Shown: piece by piece, positions 39,096 to 49,931 of the stretch
Layout: each line of letters opens with the position of its first letter
Numbering within the stretch: position 1 is the stretch's first letter
NCBI GenBank assembly: GCA_019565575.1
Contig: CP067379.1
Location: 2,170,001 to 2,234,000 of the forward strand
DNA from: Flavobacterium covae
Lineage (GTDB): Bacteria > Bacteroidota > Bacteroidia > Flavobacteriales > Flavobacteriaceae
Length of the DNA stretch: 64,000 nucleotides
Reading direction: 5' to 3'
Notes under the pieces: generated by a model
What the model was told of the DNA's origin: nothing
Seen by the model: only the letters and a program-made list of their open reading frames with translations
Databases searched by the model: none
Translations under genes and position numbers: made by a program

Positions 39096-39911
39096 TTATA
39101 CAGCTACATTGTATTCTCTTAAAGCATCGTTTAAAGATGTTTTTAAATCAGTAGAAGCTTTACGTTTTCCAATTATTAATGCGCAAGGAACTTGATATTC
39201 TCCAGCTTCAAACTTTTTAGCATAGCTACCAGGTATAACCACACTTCTAGCAGGAACAACGCCTTTGTATTCTACAGGTTCTGACCCCCGTTACATCTAT
39301 GATTTTAGTAGAGGCAGTAAGACAAACATTAGCTCCTAAAACAGCTTCTTTTTCTACTCTAACTCCTTCCACAACAATACAACGAGAGCCAATAAAAGCA
39401 CCATCTTCAATAATCACAGGAGCAGCTTGTAGTGGTTCTAAAACCCCTCCAATACCTACACCACCACTAAGGTGAACATCCTTTCCTATTTGAGCACAAC
39501 TTCCTACTGTAGCCCATGTGTCTACCATTGTGCCCGCATCTACATAAGCTCCTATGTTTACATAAGAAGGCATCATAATTACACCTGATGAAATATACGC
39601 TCCGTGTCTCGCTACGGCGTTTGGAACCACTCAGAATTCCTTTTTCAGCATAATTCTTTTTAAAGGCATTTTATCATGGTACTCAAAAATACCTACCTCA
39701 AAAGTTTCCATTTTTTGAATAGGGAAAAACATTACAACCCGTTTTTTACCCATTCATTTACTTGCCATCCATCAGAAATAGGTTCTGCTACTCTTAATGT
39801 TCCTGCATCAAGTAAATTTATGACTTCTCTAATAGCTTTTTGTGTAGCTTCTTCCTGTAATAAAGACCTATCTTCCCAAGCTTTTTCTATTATATTCTGT
39901 AAATTTTGCAT
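39096..39911 (-). CDS. dapD: Tetrahydrodipicolinate N-succinyltransferase (frameshifted)
   Basis: The 816-bp span fits the 271-residue DapD well. Pieces are [44 protein letters not shown], the left-handed beta-helix hexapeptides ([47 protein letters not shown]) and [28 protein letters not shown]. Shifts lie near 39285, 39630 and 39735. DapD is a step of the lysine/diaminopimelate pathway. It is needed for cell-wall synthesis, so the shifts are probably sequence errors. Confidence 0.93.
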
Positions 39912-39996
39912 GTGATTTTTATTTTGAGCAAAGATAAATGATTTGAAGCAAAGCTAAAATCAAAGTTTTAGCTATTTTTGTTGAAATTTTTAATTC

Positions 39997-40413
39997 ATGT
40001 CAAGAATTTTAGCGATAGATTATGGCGTAAAACGTACAGGTATTGCTGTAACGGATGATTTTCAGATTATAGCTTCAGGGCTTACTACGGTAGCTTCTTC
40101 AGAAGTTTTAGATTTTTTGAAAAACTATTTCCAAAAGGAAAATGTAGAAAAAGTTTTAATAGGTGATCCTAAACAAATGAATGGACAACCCTCAGAAAGT
40201 GCTCCATTTGTGGAAACTTTCGTTCAAAAATTTTCTAAGCAATTTCCAGAAATAAAAATAGTCCGAGTAGATGAACGTTTTACATCTAAAATGGCTTTTC
40301 AGACTATGATTGATAGTGGACTCAAAAAAAAGCAACGTCAAAATAAAGCGTTGATAGATGAAATTTCAGCAACAATTATGCTCAAAGATTATTTAACTAG
40401 AAAAATGATTTAA
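39997..40413 (+). CDS. ruvX: Holliday-junction resolvase-like RuvX/YqgF
   Basis: This 138-residue RNase H-fold protein has the first catalytic Asp in ILAIDYGVKRTGIAVTD, a Glu-containing strand (VDERFTS) and the final DEISATIMLKDYL block. The family takes part in 16S rRNA 5' processing and/or junction resolution. The frame is intact and the gene diverges from dapD. Confidence 0.93.
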   Translation: MSRILAIDYGVKRTGIAVTDDFQIIASGLTTVASSEVLDFLKNYFQKENVEKVLIGDPKQMNGQPSESAPFVETFVQKFSKQFPEIKIVRVDERFTSKMAFQTMIDSGLKKKQRQNKALIDEISATIMLKDYLTRKMI

Positions 40414-40456
40414 CATTCTTTACAATTTTTGTAGAATTAATTCGTTACCTAAAAAA

Positions 40457-40491
40457 TTGTAAAAAAATAATACTTTTACGATGTATCTTTG
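40457..40491 (+). promoter_or_regulatory. Promoter of mqo
   Basis: TTG (40457-40459), a 24-bp spacer and TATCTTTG (40484-40491). The -7 is a perfect match; the spacer is slightly long. Confidence 0.55.
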
Positions 40492-40508
40492 CATCACAAT
40501 TTACTAGA

Positions 40509-42006
40509 ATGGCAGCAACAACTCAAAATCAAGAAACAGATGTAGTGTTAATTGGCGCTGGAATAATGAGCGCTACCTTAGGTTTGTTATTAAAACAATT
40601 AGAACCAGGTATTAAGATTCAAATTTTTGAACGCTTAGATGTGGCAGCAGCCGAAAGTTCTGATGCGTGGAATAATGCAGGAACAGGACATGCGGCATTT
40701 TGCGAACTTAATTATACCCCAGAACAACAAGACGGAACAATAGAAGTAAAAAAAGCAGTCAAAATATCAGAAGCTTTTGAAGTATCTCGTCAGTTATGGG
40801 CTTATTTAGTTGAAAAAGGATTGCTTGCCAATCCAGAGTCTTTTATTAAATCTGTTCCACATTTGAGTTTTGTATGGGGAAAAGAAAATGTTCTATACTT
40901 ACGTAAACGTTTTGAAGCCTTACAAAAACACGAGTTGTTTAAAGAAATGGAATACTCAGAAGATCCAGAAGTTATAAAAAAATGGGCTCCATTAGTAATG
41001 GAAGGACGAAAATCTAATACTGATATTGCATGTACAACAATGAAATACGGTACAGATGTTAATTTTGGCGCGTTAACAAGAAGTCTTTTTAAATACTTAG
41101 AAAGCTTAGATGGAGTAAGTTTGCATTTTAATCATGAAGTTAAGAAACTACGAAAAAAAGAAGATGGTAAATGGCGTCTAAAAATAACGGATCTTACCAC
41201 TGGTGAAAAGAAAAAAATCTATACACCATTTGTATTCATAGGAGCAGGGGGAGGCTCATTGTTACTATTAGAGAAAGCTAATATTCCTGGAAGGATATGG
41301 ATATGGTGGATTTCCAGTAAGCGGACAATGGTTAAGATGTACCAACGAAGAAGTAATCAAAAAACATGACGTAAAAGTGTATGGAAAAGCCTCAGTGGGC
41401 GCACCACCTATGTCTGTACCCCATATAGATACACGTGTAATAAACGGAAAAAAAGAATTACTGTTTGGACCTTATGCAGGTTTTTCAACAAAATTCCTGA
41501 AAAATGGATCCTATTTCGATTTGATCTCATCCATAGAAATGGATAATATAAAACCTATGTTACAAGCAGGAATTAAAAATATACCTTTAACAAAATATCT
41601 AATAGAGCAAGTATTTCAATCTACTAATGATAGAATGAAAGCCTTAAAAGAATATGTTCCTTCTGCAAAAAAAGAAGACTGGGTATTAGAAACAGCAGGA
41701 CAGCGAGTTCAGGTTATAAAAAAAGATAAAAACGGAAACGGAGTTTTAGAATTCGGAACAGAAGTTGTAGCTGCTGCCGATGGATCATTATCTGTATTAC
41801 TAGGAGCTTCTCCAGGAGCATCAACAGCTACCTCAATCATGATTGAATTACTCGAAAAATGTTTTCCTCAAAAAATTAAAAGCGATGCTTGGCAAGCCAA
41901 ACTAAAAGAGATGATTCCTTCTTATGGTCAAGAGCTGAATAAAAACCCTCAAATGACAAAAGAAATTCGTCAAAAAACAAATGAAGTTTTAAAATTAAAT
42001 GTGTAA
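40509..42006 (+). CDS. mqo: Malate:quinone oxidoreductase (frameshifted)
   Basis: The combined length is about 499 residues, usual for Mqo. It has FAD-binding [14 protein letters not shown], the Mqo block [19 protein letters not shown] and the C-terminal [17 protein letters not shown]. An extra G near 41292 (CCTGGAAGG for CCTGAAGG) breaks the frame; without it the sequence reads [18 protein letters not shown]. It oxidises malate to oxaloacetate at the membrane and passes electrons to quinone. Confidence 0.95.
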
Positions 42007-42015
42007 AAGTATTCG

Positions 42016-42023
42016 TACTTTTG
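42016..42023 (+). promoter_or_regulatory. -7 element before def
   Basis: TACTTTTG matches TAnnTTTG 32 bp before the def start; no clear -33 is seen. Confidence 0.4.
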
Positions 42024-42055
42024 CATACCCGAATTTATTTTGAAAAAATAGAAGA

Positions 42056-42635
42056 ATGATATATCCAATTGTAGGTTACGGAGATCCTGTGTTACGGAAA
42101 GTAGGTGAAAATATTTCAAAGGATTATCCTAATTTGAAAGAAGTAATTGCTAATATGTACGAAACCATGTACAAAGCACACGGTGTAGGACTAGCAGCTC
42201 CACAGGTAGGTTTAGCCATCCGTTTATTTATTGTAGATACAGAACCATTTAGTGATACAGAAGACTTATCAAAAGAAGAAGCAACATTATTAAAAGGGTT
42301 TAAGAAAACATTTATTAATGCTAAAATACTAAAAGAAGAAGGAGAAGAGTGGGCTTTTAATGAAGGTTGCTTAAGTATTCCAGATGTTCGTGAAGACGTA
42401 TATCGACATGAACAGATAACCATCGAATATTTTGATGAAAATTTTGAAAAGAAAACAGAAGTATACGACGGATTAGTGGCGCGTGTAATTCAACACGAGT
42501 ACGATCATATAGAAGGTATTTTATTTACAGATAAAATTTCAACCTTAAAAAAACTTTAATAAAAAGAAATTACAAAACATTATGGAAGGAAAGGCTCGAC
42601 CTGATTACCGTATGCGTTTTGCAAAAATAAAATAA
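42056..42635 (+). CDS. def: Peptide deformylase (frameshifted 3' end)
   Basis: It has all three deformylase motifs: GVGLAAPQVG, EGCLSIP (metal Cys) and QHEYDHIEGILF (HExxH). It removes the formyl group from new proteins. The given frame stops at 42559. One extra A in the A7 run near 42552 would continue it with LIKKKLQNIMEGKARPDYRMRFAKIK to 42635, which is the normal C-terminus in Flavobacteria (about 192 residues). Confidence 0.95.
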
Positions 42636-42687
42636 AAGTAATATAATTGCTCTTTCTATAGAGGAGCAATAAAAATAATTTAACAAA

Positions 42688-43214
42688 ATGAATTTAGAAA
42701 GAATATTAGCCATTTCAGGAAAGCCAGGTTTATATGCTTTAAAAATGCAAACAAGAACTGGTTTCGTAGCAGAATCATTAGTTGATGGTAAAAAGGTAAC
42801 AGTAGGTATGCAAAGTAATGTAAGTCTATTATCTGAAATATCAGTATACACTTACTCAGAAGAAAAACCATTAGTAGATGTAATGAGTGCTATTGCCAAA
42901 AAAGAAAATGGTGGTGAAGCCCCTCGTTTAAAAGAGGATAAAGCTGCTTTATTAGCATATTTTGGAGAAATTTTACCAGATTACGATCAAGATAGAGTAT
43001 ATCCTTCTGATGTAAAAAAATCTTGAATTGGTATAATATACTACAAGCAAAAGGATTAGTGGTTTTAGCTGAAGAAACAAAAACAGAAGAAGTAACAGAA
43101 GAAAAACCAAAAAAGCCGAGAGCAACTAGAGCCAAAAAAGAAGAAGCAACTGGTGAAAAAGAAGAAAAACCAAAAAAACCAAGAGCTACAAAAAAAGCAA
43201 AATCTGAAGAATAA
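42688..43214 (+). CDS. DUF5606 protein with Lys/Pro-rich tail (frameshifted)
   Basis: The conserved start is MNLERILAISGKPGLYALKMQTRTGFVAESLVDGKK, followed by YPSDVKKILNWYNILQAKGLV after correcting one missing A near 43018. The tail has repeated KPKKPRATRAKK units, like histone-type basic tails. Function is unknown. It lies between def and mazG, an order that I believe is conserved in Flavobacteria. Confidence 0.85.
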
Positions 43215-43239
43215 TCAGTTGTAATTTTAACAAAAATAT

Positions 43240-43276
43240 AAGTCCTGTATTTGATCAACAAATGCAGGATTTTTTG
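43240..43276 (+). terminator. Rho-independent terminator after the DUF5606 gene
   Basis: TCCTGTATTTG and CAAATGCAGGA pair with one G-T mismatch, followed by a T-run. Confidence 0.7.
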
Positions 43277-43313
43277 TTATTTAGTAAACCTATTATTTTT
43301 TATAAAAAACAAT

Positions 43314-44090
43314 ATGAATACACGTTCAGAACAACTACAAGCTTTTAATCGTCTACTGGACATTATGGACGAACTTCGCGAAAAATGTCCATGGGATAAA
43401 AAGCAAACATTAGAAAGTTTACGTCATCTGACCATAGAAGAAACCTATGAGTTGGGAGATGCTATATTAGATAATAATATAAATGAAATTAAAAATGAAC
43501 TAGGAGATTTATTACTCCATATTGTTTTTTATTCAAAAATAGGTAGTGAAACTCAACATTTTGATATAGCTGATGTAGCCAATGCTATTTCTGATAAACT
43601 CATTCATCGTCATCCTCATATTTATGCAGATGTAGAAGTAAATAATGAAGAAGAAGTAAAACAAAATTGGGAAAAACTAAAACTCAAAGAAGGTAAAAAA
43701 TCAGTTTTACAAGGAGTACCTAAATCATTGCCTGCTATGGTTAAAGCCAGTAGGATACAAGATAAAGTAAAAGGAGTAGGTTTTGATTGGGAAGAATCAT
43801 ATCAAGTATGGGATAAAATACAAGAAGAGTTACAAGAATTACAAGAAGAAGTAAAAAAAGGAAATCAAGATAAAATAGAAGCAGAGTTTGGAGATGTCAT
43901 TTTTTCAATGATTAATTACGCTCGTTTTTTAAAAATTAATCCAGAAGACGCTTTGGAAAGAACGAATAAAAAATTTATTAAACGGTTTACCTATTTAGAA
44001 CAAAAAGCAAAAGTGTTAGGCAAAGACCTTTCGGATATGACACTTGCTGAAATGGATGTTTTTTGGGAAGAAGCCAAGCGTATACCCTAA
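43314..44090 (+). CDS. mazG: Nucleoside triphosphate pyrophosphohydrolase MazG
   Basis: This 258-residue protein has two MazG domains: CPWDKKQTLESLRHLTIEETYELGDAI with LGDLLLHIVFY, and the second VWDKIQEELQELQEEVKKG with EFGDVIFSMINYARF (Mg-binding EExxE/ExxD). It hydrolyses (d)NTPs to NMP and pyrophosphate. The start at 43314 (MNTRSEQLQAF) is preferred over the longer open frame from 43251, whose first residues are hydrophobic read-through of the terminator. Confidence 0.94.
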   Translation: MNTRSEQLQAFNRLLDIMDELREKCPWDKKQTLESLRHLTIEETYELGDAILDNNINEIKNELGDLLLHIVFYSKIGSETQHFDIADVANAISDKLIHRHPHIYADVEVNNEEEVKQNWEKLKLKEGKKSVLQGVPKSLPAMVKASRIQDKVKGVGFDWEESYQVWDKIQEELQELQEEVKKGNQDKIEAEFGDVIFSMINYARFLKINPEDALERTNKKFIKRFTYLEQKAKVLGKDLSDMTLAEMDVFWEEAKRIP

Positions 44091-44157
44091 AAACTTTTTT
44101 TAAAAAGAATAAACCTTTTAAAAAGATAAGAAAAAGAAAGATTTTTGATATACCCGT

Positions 44158-44871
44158 ATGATACGATACCAAATTTTTATAACTGTAGTTTTTGTATGTT
44201 TCAAGTTGCAAGCGCAAAACGATGGAAAACGATTGCCTTCGTTAAAAATACCACGAATAGATATTCCTGAACCTAGTAAAAATAAAGAACAACAAGAAAT
44301 AGCTCCTCAATATTCGTTAAATAAACCTTTTGAGCCTAAATTGTTTAGAGTACCTCCTAAAAAATATGATTTACCTAAAACAGATAAAGAAATGCAAATG
44401 ACAGGAGGAGGTAGTGATCTAGACTTAGGAAAGCTTTATGCAGAAAAAATGAATGATAAGCTAAAGCCTCAGATTAAAGAAGGTGTTTTGGATCCAAAAG
44501 AGTTTAGAAAACATCAATATTTTGGAGATTTTACTATAGATTCAGAAACCATAACCTTAAACTATCGAGATTTCGGAGAGGTAGATGGAGATCAGGTTCA
44601 AGTTTGGGTAAACGGCAAAAATGTGACTGACTATTTGTATTTAGAAGGATTTAGAAAGAAAGTAATAATTTATCTTACAGAAGGGATTAATCATATAGAA
44701 ATTGAAGCTCTAAACGAAGGAACTTTTACTCCTAATACAGGGGAATTTTTGTTTACAGATAGCCAATCTAAAATTTTGATGGGCGATAAATGGGGATTGG
44801 CCACAGGGTTTAAAGCAAAATTTAATATCACAAGAATTGCTAAAAATAGCAAGACAATAGAAAAAAAATAA
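44158..44871 (+). CDS. Secreted protein of unknown function
   Basis: This 237-residue protein has a signal peptide (MIRYQIFITVVFVCFKLQAQ), a Pro/Lys-rich linker and a C-terminal beta-sandwich-like domain (VDGDQVQVWVNGKNVTDYLYLEGFRKKVIIYLTEGINHIEIEALNEG). It is probably periplasmic or surface exposed. I know similar Flavobacterial proteins only as hypotheticals. Confidence 0.65.
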   Translation: MIRYQIFITVVFVCFKLQAQNDGKRLPSLKIPRIDIPEPSKNKEQQEIAPQYSLNKPFEPKLFRVPPKKYDLPKTDKEMQMTGGGSDLDLGKLYAEKMNDKLKPQIKEGVLDPKEFRKHQYFGDFTIDSETITLNYRDFGEVDGDQVQVWVNGKNVTDYLYLEGFRKKVIIYLTEGINHIEIEALNEGTFTPNTGEFLFTDSQSKILMGDKWGLATGFKAKFNITRIAKNSKTIEKK

Positions 44872-44901
44872 AAAATTATCTTACTATTTTTACTGAAAAG
44901 T

Positions 44902-45594
44902 TTATATAGATAAATGTTTTTCAAATTCTTTAGCTACGAATTTTTCAAATTTTTTATCCTGATTGTAAAAAACAGAGCCATGCCCAAAACACAAAATACG
45001 CGGATTGAGTTTAGCTATTTTTTGTAGAGAATAAAGATTTTCTTTAAGATTAGAAGTAAATAGATAAGGAGGTAAATACAAACCTTTTTGAGTTGTAATT
45101 AGGTTCATGTTTGTAGCTACATCACCAGCAATTAAAACACCATCTTTTTCTCTAAAAAAAGCAATATGTCCATCAGAGTGTCCAGGCGTTTCAATTACTT
45201 TAAATTCACCCAAAAAGTCTCCTTCTCGAAGTACCTTGTTTACTTTTATTCCTTTTCCTGCCCAAAATTTTTGTTGTAATAAAGAAATCATATTTTTAGG
45301 TGAAGGATAATCTTTAGTTGCCAATCCAGATTCAGCTCTTTCTACCTCTTTTGTATGACAATACAAAGGGATGTTTAAAGTATGACAAATTAATTGCGAT
45401 GCGCCTTGGTGATCAGGATGAGCATGTGTTAACGCGTGTGCATAAATAGGGATTTCTTCTGTTGCTTTTCTTATTTTAGAAAAAGAACTTCTTATGCCAG
45501 CATCTACTAATACTCCCTCTATAATATAACAGTTTACACTATTTCGGGGTAATAAAGGAATATGAAATACTTCGGGTGCTATTTTTTTTATCAT
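44902..45594 (-). CDS. MBL-fold metallo-hydrolase
   Basis: This 230-residue protein is a metallo-beta-lactamase fold with the metal motif THAHPDHQGA, a later His in ETPGHSDGH, and Asp in IAGDVATN. Glyoxalase II-like hydrolases of this size act on thioesters or phosphoesters; the substrate is unknown. The frame is intact and no operon partner is evident. Confidence 0.87.
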   Translation of the reverse strand: MIKKIAPEVFHIPLLPRNSVNCYIIEGVLVDAGIRSSFSKIRKATEEIPIYAHALTHAHPDHQGASQLICHTLNIPLYCHTKEVERAESGLATKDYPSPKNMISLLQQKFWAGKGIKVNKVLREGDFLGEFKVIETPGHSDGHIAFFREKDGVLIAGDVATNMNLITTQKGLYLPPYLFTSNLKENLYSLQKIAKLNPRILCFGHGSVFYNQDKKFEKFVAKEFEKHLSI

Positions 45595-45694
45595 ATAAAA
45601 AAGATATTTTGGTTTAAATATTCAAAAATGAATCTTAAAAATTTATATGAAACGAAAATAGAACAGAAAAAATGAGTAAAAAAAGACATTTGTC

Positions 45695-46290
45695 TTATTC
45701 TTTTTGATAAAAATGTAGTTTAGCCCTATTTAATGTACGAGTAGTAATTCCTATAAAGGAAGCTATATCTTCTGTTTTAGCTCGGGTAAGAAGAAAAGGA
45801 TAAAACTTAATTAGGTTTCGAAATTTTAAATTTGCTGATTGATGATGAAAAAGTTGTAAAAAACGTTCTTTTTCTAAATACTCTTTTTGTATAATATGTT
45901 GTGCAACTTTTTCCCAATTAGTACTTTTTTTAATAAGTAGGTTTAAATTTTCTAAGGTAATAGTAAGTAATAAACTATCTTCTATTGCCTGTATGTTTTT
46001 TGTAGAAAGTGTTTTATTTTGAAAACTAGTTAAAATAGTTACAAAATCGTTTTCAATACCAAAACAATAAATGTTTTCTTTACCATAATGATCTACAGAG
46101 TAAGCTTTGACCATTCCTTTTGCAATAAAACCTAAAAGCAAGCAAGGCTCATCTTGTTTGATAAAAAAATCAGATTTTTTTAGAATAATGATTTTAAAAA
46201 AGAAGATCCCCAATTAATTTCATCTTCATTTAAAATGTGGAGTGAACTTAAATACTCCTTTAAATGATTTTGTATTAATTGGGGATTCAT
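45695..46290 (-). CDS. Crp/Fnr family regulator (frameshifted)
   Basis: The start at 46290 (MNPQLIQNHLKEYLSSLHILNEDEINWGSSFLK) continues in the second frame as KKSDFFIKQDEPCLLLGFIAKGMVKAYSVD...; the shift lies near 46205. The N-terminal cyclic-nucleotide-binding fold is clear. The C-terminal part TEDIASFIGITTRTLNRAK is a short HTH. Such Flavobacterial proteins often regulate neighbouring membrane functions; the target is unknown. Confidence 0.82.
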
Positions 46291-46292
46291 AA

Positions 46293-48308
46293 TTATTTTT
46301 TAAAATTATTGATGCCGTTTTCTAACCAAGATTTATATTCATCTATACCTGAAAAGCCAATAGGTTTAGACAAGTCATTTCCGTTAGAATCTAAAACTAC
46401 ATAAAGAGGTTGAGAGTTGCTTTTGTATCTCGTAATTTGGAAATCACTCCATTTATTACCAATTGTTATGATTTCTTTACCTGTTGCTTTTGAAACATAT
46501 TGTTGCTCTTTTGGTAATTCAATTTTTCGGTCGCAAACTAAAGAAATGATAACAACTTTTTCTTGTAAGATAGATAATACTTCAGGGTTAGACCATACAT
46601 TATCTTCCATTTTTCTACAATTAGCACAAGCATCTCCTGTGAAATCCAGAAGGACAGGTTTGTTAACTTCTTTTGCGTATGCTAAACCTGTTTCGTAATC
46701 ATCAAAAGTAACAATGTTATGCGGTCCGTAATGCGCGTGTTCAGGTAATTCTGATTTTGAAGCAGCGGAAGAAGAACCTAAACCATTTGTGCTTTCTGCA
46801 TAATTTAATGGAGGTGTTAATCCGCTTAAAATTTTAAGAGGAGCTCCCCATAACCCAGGAATCATATAAAAAGTAAATGAGGTAACAATAATAGCCATTA
46901 TGAGTCTTCCAATACCAATTTTATCAGCTTTTTCGTAATCATGAGGTAACATATATTTACCAAATAAATACAGAGCCCAAGCACCAAAAATACCAATCCA
47001 AATAGCTAGGAATAATTCTCTTTCTAATAGATGCTTTTGTAAAACTAAATCCGCATTAGATAAAAATTTAAAAGCAAAAGCCAATTCTAAAAATCCTAAA
47101 GAAACTTTTACGGTGTTTAACCATCCTCCTGATTTTGGTAAAGTGTTTAACCATCCAGGGAACATAGCAAAAAGCATAAAGGGAAGTGCAATAGCTAAAG
47201 AAAAACCAAACATTCCAACGATAGGAGCAATTCCTCCTTTTGTAGCAGATTCTACTAATAATGTTCCTACAATAGGTCCTGTACAAGAAAATGAAACCAC
47301 CGCAAGAGCTAGAGCCATGAATGCAATTCCAAGGATTCCTCCCTTATCCGCTTGTGAATCTAACTTTGTTGCCCAAGAACTTGGTAAAACAATTTCAAAC
47401 GCGCCTAAAAAGAAAGAGCAAATACAATTAGTAATCCAAAGAAGATTAAGTTAAACCAAACGCTTGTTGATAATTCGTTTAAAGCTTCTGCGCCAAAAAC
47501 ACCTGTTATTAAAGAACCAAGGATTACGTAAATAACAATAATTGACAATCCGTATAGAATGGCATTTCTTATACCTTCTGCTTTTGTTTTGCTTTGTTTT
47601 GTAAAAAAACTTACTGTCATTGGTATCATCGGAAAAATACAAGGCATCAGTAAAGCAGCAAATCCTCCTAGAAAAGCTAATAAAAAGATCGTCCAAAGAC
47701 TTTTATCGTTATCTTCCGTTTTTGTAGTAGAGCTATTGTTTGTGTCAATATCTGATGATGGCTTATTTTCTTTTGTGATCAAAGGAACAGCAATTATCTT
47801 ATTAGTTGTGTCTGTAGGTGTTACTTCTGTGTTTGTAACGTTTTCTTTTGCTGCTTCCGTGTTTGTTAGGGGTAATTGTATATCAAATGTTTTGTCTTGT
47901 TGTATACAAGCTTCTTTACATACTTGATATTCTACATATACTTTTACATTTGTGTTTTTAGGATTAATAAGCTTTATTGTTTGTTTAAACTGTGCTTTGT
48001 TTTCAAATAAATATTCATCTACTTCAAAAACCTCACTATATACCTTTTTATAAGTACTTTCAGATGTTTTGCCGACTAATTGGTAATTTCCTTTTGCATT
48101 TTTAAAAGTAAAAACAGTAGGTAAAGACCCACCATCAGGTGTAAACTGTGAAAATAGATGCCATTCGTGTTCTATTTTTGCATCGAAAGTAATAATAAAC
48201 TCAGTGTCTGATTTTTTTGGACACTTGTTTTCCAGCTTACTGGATTTAGTATTTGAGAATAAGCACCTAAAGAGCTTAAAAAAATAAAAAGGCTAGTAAT
48301 TTTTTCAT
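46293..48308 (-). CDS. dsbD: Thiol:disulfide interchange protein DsbD (frameshifted)
   Basis: The start at 48308 gives a signal peptide (MKKLLAFLF...). An N-terminal periplasmic domain follows with Cys in VCKEACIQQD, then a CcdA-type eight-helix core (LLMPCIFPMIPMTVSFF, SFSCTGPIVGTLL). The C-terminal thioredoxin domain has CANC (DACANCRKMED). It carries electrons from the cytoplasm to the periplasm for protein disulfide reduction. Shifts lie near 48275, 48205 and in 47320-47405. Its ATG overlaps the tilS stop (ATGA), so the two are coupled. Confidence 0.93.
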
Positions 48309-49612
48309 TCTGTGAAAATTATATTTAATACGTTTTTTGTTTCGGAATGGGCAATAAAACGATTATCAGCTCTATGATTGATAATCCAAACAATTTTGTC
48401 GTCTGAAAGTAAAAGCCAAGTATCTTCTTTATCAACTAATGAAAATTTTTCATCTTTAAAGTATTTACTTATTTTTTTCTTACCCTTCATTCCAGATGGA
48501 TAAAAATAATCACCTTTTTGCCATTTTCTAAGTTTTAAAGGAAATTTTAACGTTTCCTTATCTACAAAAATAGAAGATTTTGTAGGTATTGTATTGTAAC
48601 CTGAGTTACAAAAACGCAATTTTATTGGATTTTCAGTGTACTTAGTTTCATTAGAAATAAAGAACTCTAAAGTAATAAAAGTTTGTTTTGTAGTTAGAAT
48701 AAGAATATTTCTATCTTTTATTAATCGGTAGTCGTCGGAAAATATTTGTTTACCTGATTGATTTTCTACTAAGTCGTAAATAGCATCCCAATCATGAAAG
48801 CCGTATGATTTGAGCCATTCATATAAATAGGCTTTATAATTTGGTAAAGTTTGTAATTTTACAACATCAAAATAAATGTCATCTCCTTTTTTAATTGCTA
48901 TTTCTTCCAATTTATTATAAATAGAATGACTTGCAAGAGACTCAGTTTGTTTTAAATTTTTAATTGTATTTTGAAAAGAACTTAATAGATTCGTATTCAA
49001 TTCTTTTAGAATAGGAACTATGTGATGTCTAATTTTATTTCTGAAATATTTATCAGAAGCATTGCTTGCATCTTCTCTCCATTGAATATTATTTTCTGCT
49101 GCGTATTTTTCAATTTCTTCACGAGAAAAAATTAATAAAGGGCGTATAATTTTATCATTGATTTGTGGGATTCCTGTTAGTCCTTCAATACCTGTACCAC
49201 GGGTGAAATTGATTAAAAATGTTTCTAACGAATCATCTAAATGATGTGCGGTTAGCAAATAATCAAATCGTTGTGTGTTTAATAATTCATAAAACCAATT
49301 ATAGCGTAATTCGCGTGCTGCTTGTTGAATAGAAAGTTTATTGTCGTTCGCATATATTTGCGTTTCAAAAATTTTAATAAAACTTTTAACTTTTAATTTT
49401 TGACTTTCAAATTTTACAAATTCTTCGTCCTTATTACTTTCTTCACCCCTTAATTGAAAATTACAATGTGCAATAGCTATTTGTAAGTTTAATTTTGAAA
49501 ACAAGTTTAATAAAATCATGCTGTCAATACCACCACTAACAGCTAGAAGTAATTTTTTATCATTTAAAAAGGGAAGGTTTTTATTAATGTGATTCTGTAA
49601 TTGTATCAGCAT
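48305..49612 (-). CDS. tilS: tRNA(Ile)-lysidine synthase
   Basis: This 435-residue N-type ATP-pyrophosphatase has the PP-loop SGGIDS (26-31) and the TilS C-terminal domains. It converts C34 of the minor tRNA-Ile anticodon to lysidine and is essential. The frame is intact. It is upstream of dsbD and overlaps it by 3-4 bases. Confidence 0.95.
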   Translation of the reverse strand: MLIQLQNHINKNLPFLNDKKLLLAVSGGIDSMILLNLFSKLNLQIAIAHCNFQLRGEESNKDEEFVKFESQKLKVKSFIKIFETQIYANDNKLSIQQAARELRYNWFYELLNTQRFDYLLTAHHLDDSLETFLINFTRGTGIEGLTGIPQINDKIIRPLLIFSREEIEKYAAENNIQWREDASNASDKYFRNKIRHHIVPILKELNTNLLSSFQNTIKNLKQTESLASHSIYNKLEEIAIKKGDDIYFDVVKLQTLPNYKAYLYEWLKSYGFHDWDAIYDLVENQSGKQIFSDDYRLIKDRNILILTTKQTFITLEFFISNETKYTENPIKLRFCNSGYNTIPTKSSIFVDKETLKFPLKLRKWQKGDYFYPSGMKGKKKISKYFKDEKFSLVDKEDTWLLLSDDKIVWIINHRADNRFIAHSETKNVLNIIFTE

Positions 49613-49931
49613 TTTTGTTCATTGAATTTTATTAGTAATAATTGAGATTGAAATTATTTAAAAAATCTAAACTAGGAGTATAGATCCCTTTTTTTAATTT
49701 GATACAATATAGGTGTTCAAATTATACATTGAGTATTTCTGTATTTTATAATCAAAAGATTTGTAGAAAACCTTATTCTTATATTGTTTAGACTTCGTTG
49801 GAACCAGTATAGAAGTAATAGGAATGACATAATTAATTTTTTAATGGCAAACTATAAAAGTAAATAGGATACTAGAGAAAAATTGTGAAAATTAAATATT
49901 TTTTGATGGATTTATAATAATATTGATTTTT
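49613..49931. other. Gene-free stretch between tilS and pabB
   Basis: About 320 bp of AT-rich sequence. I see no ORF, hairpin or repeat worth naming. Confidence 0.4.
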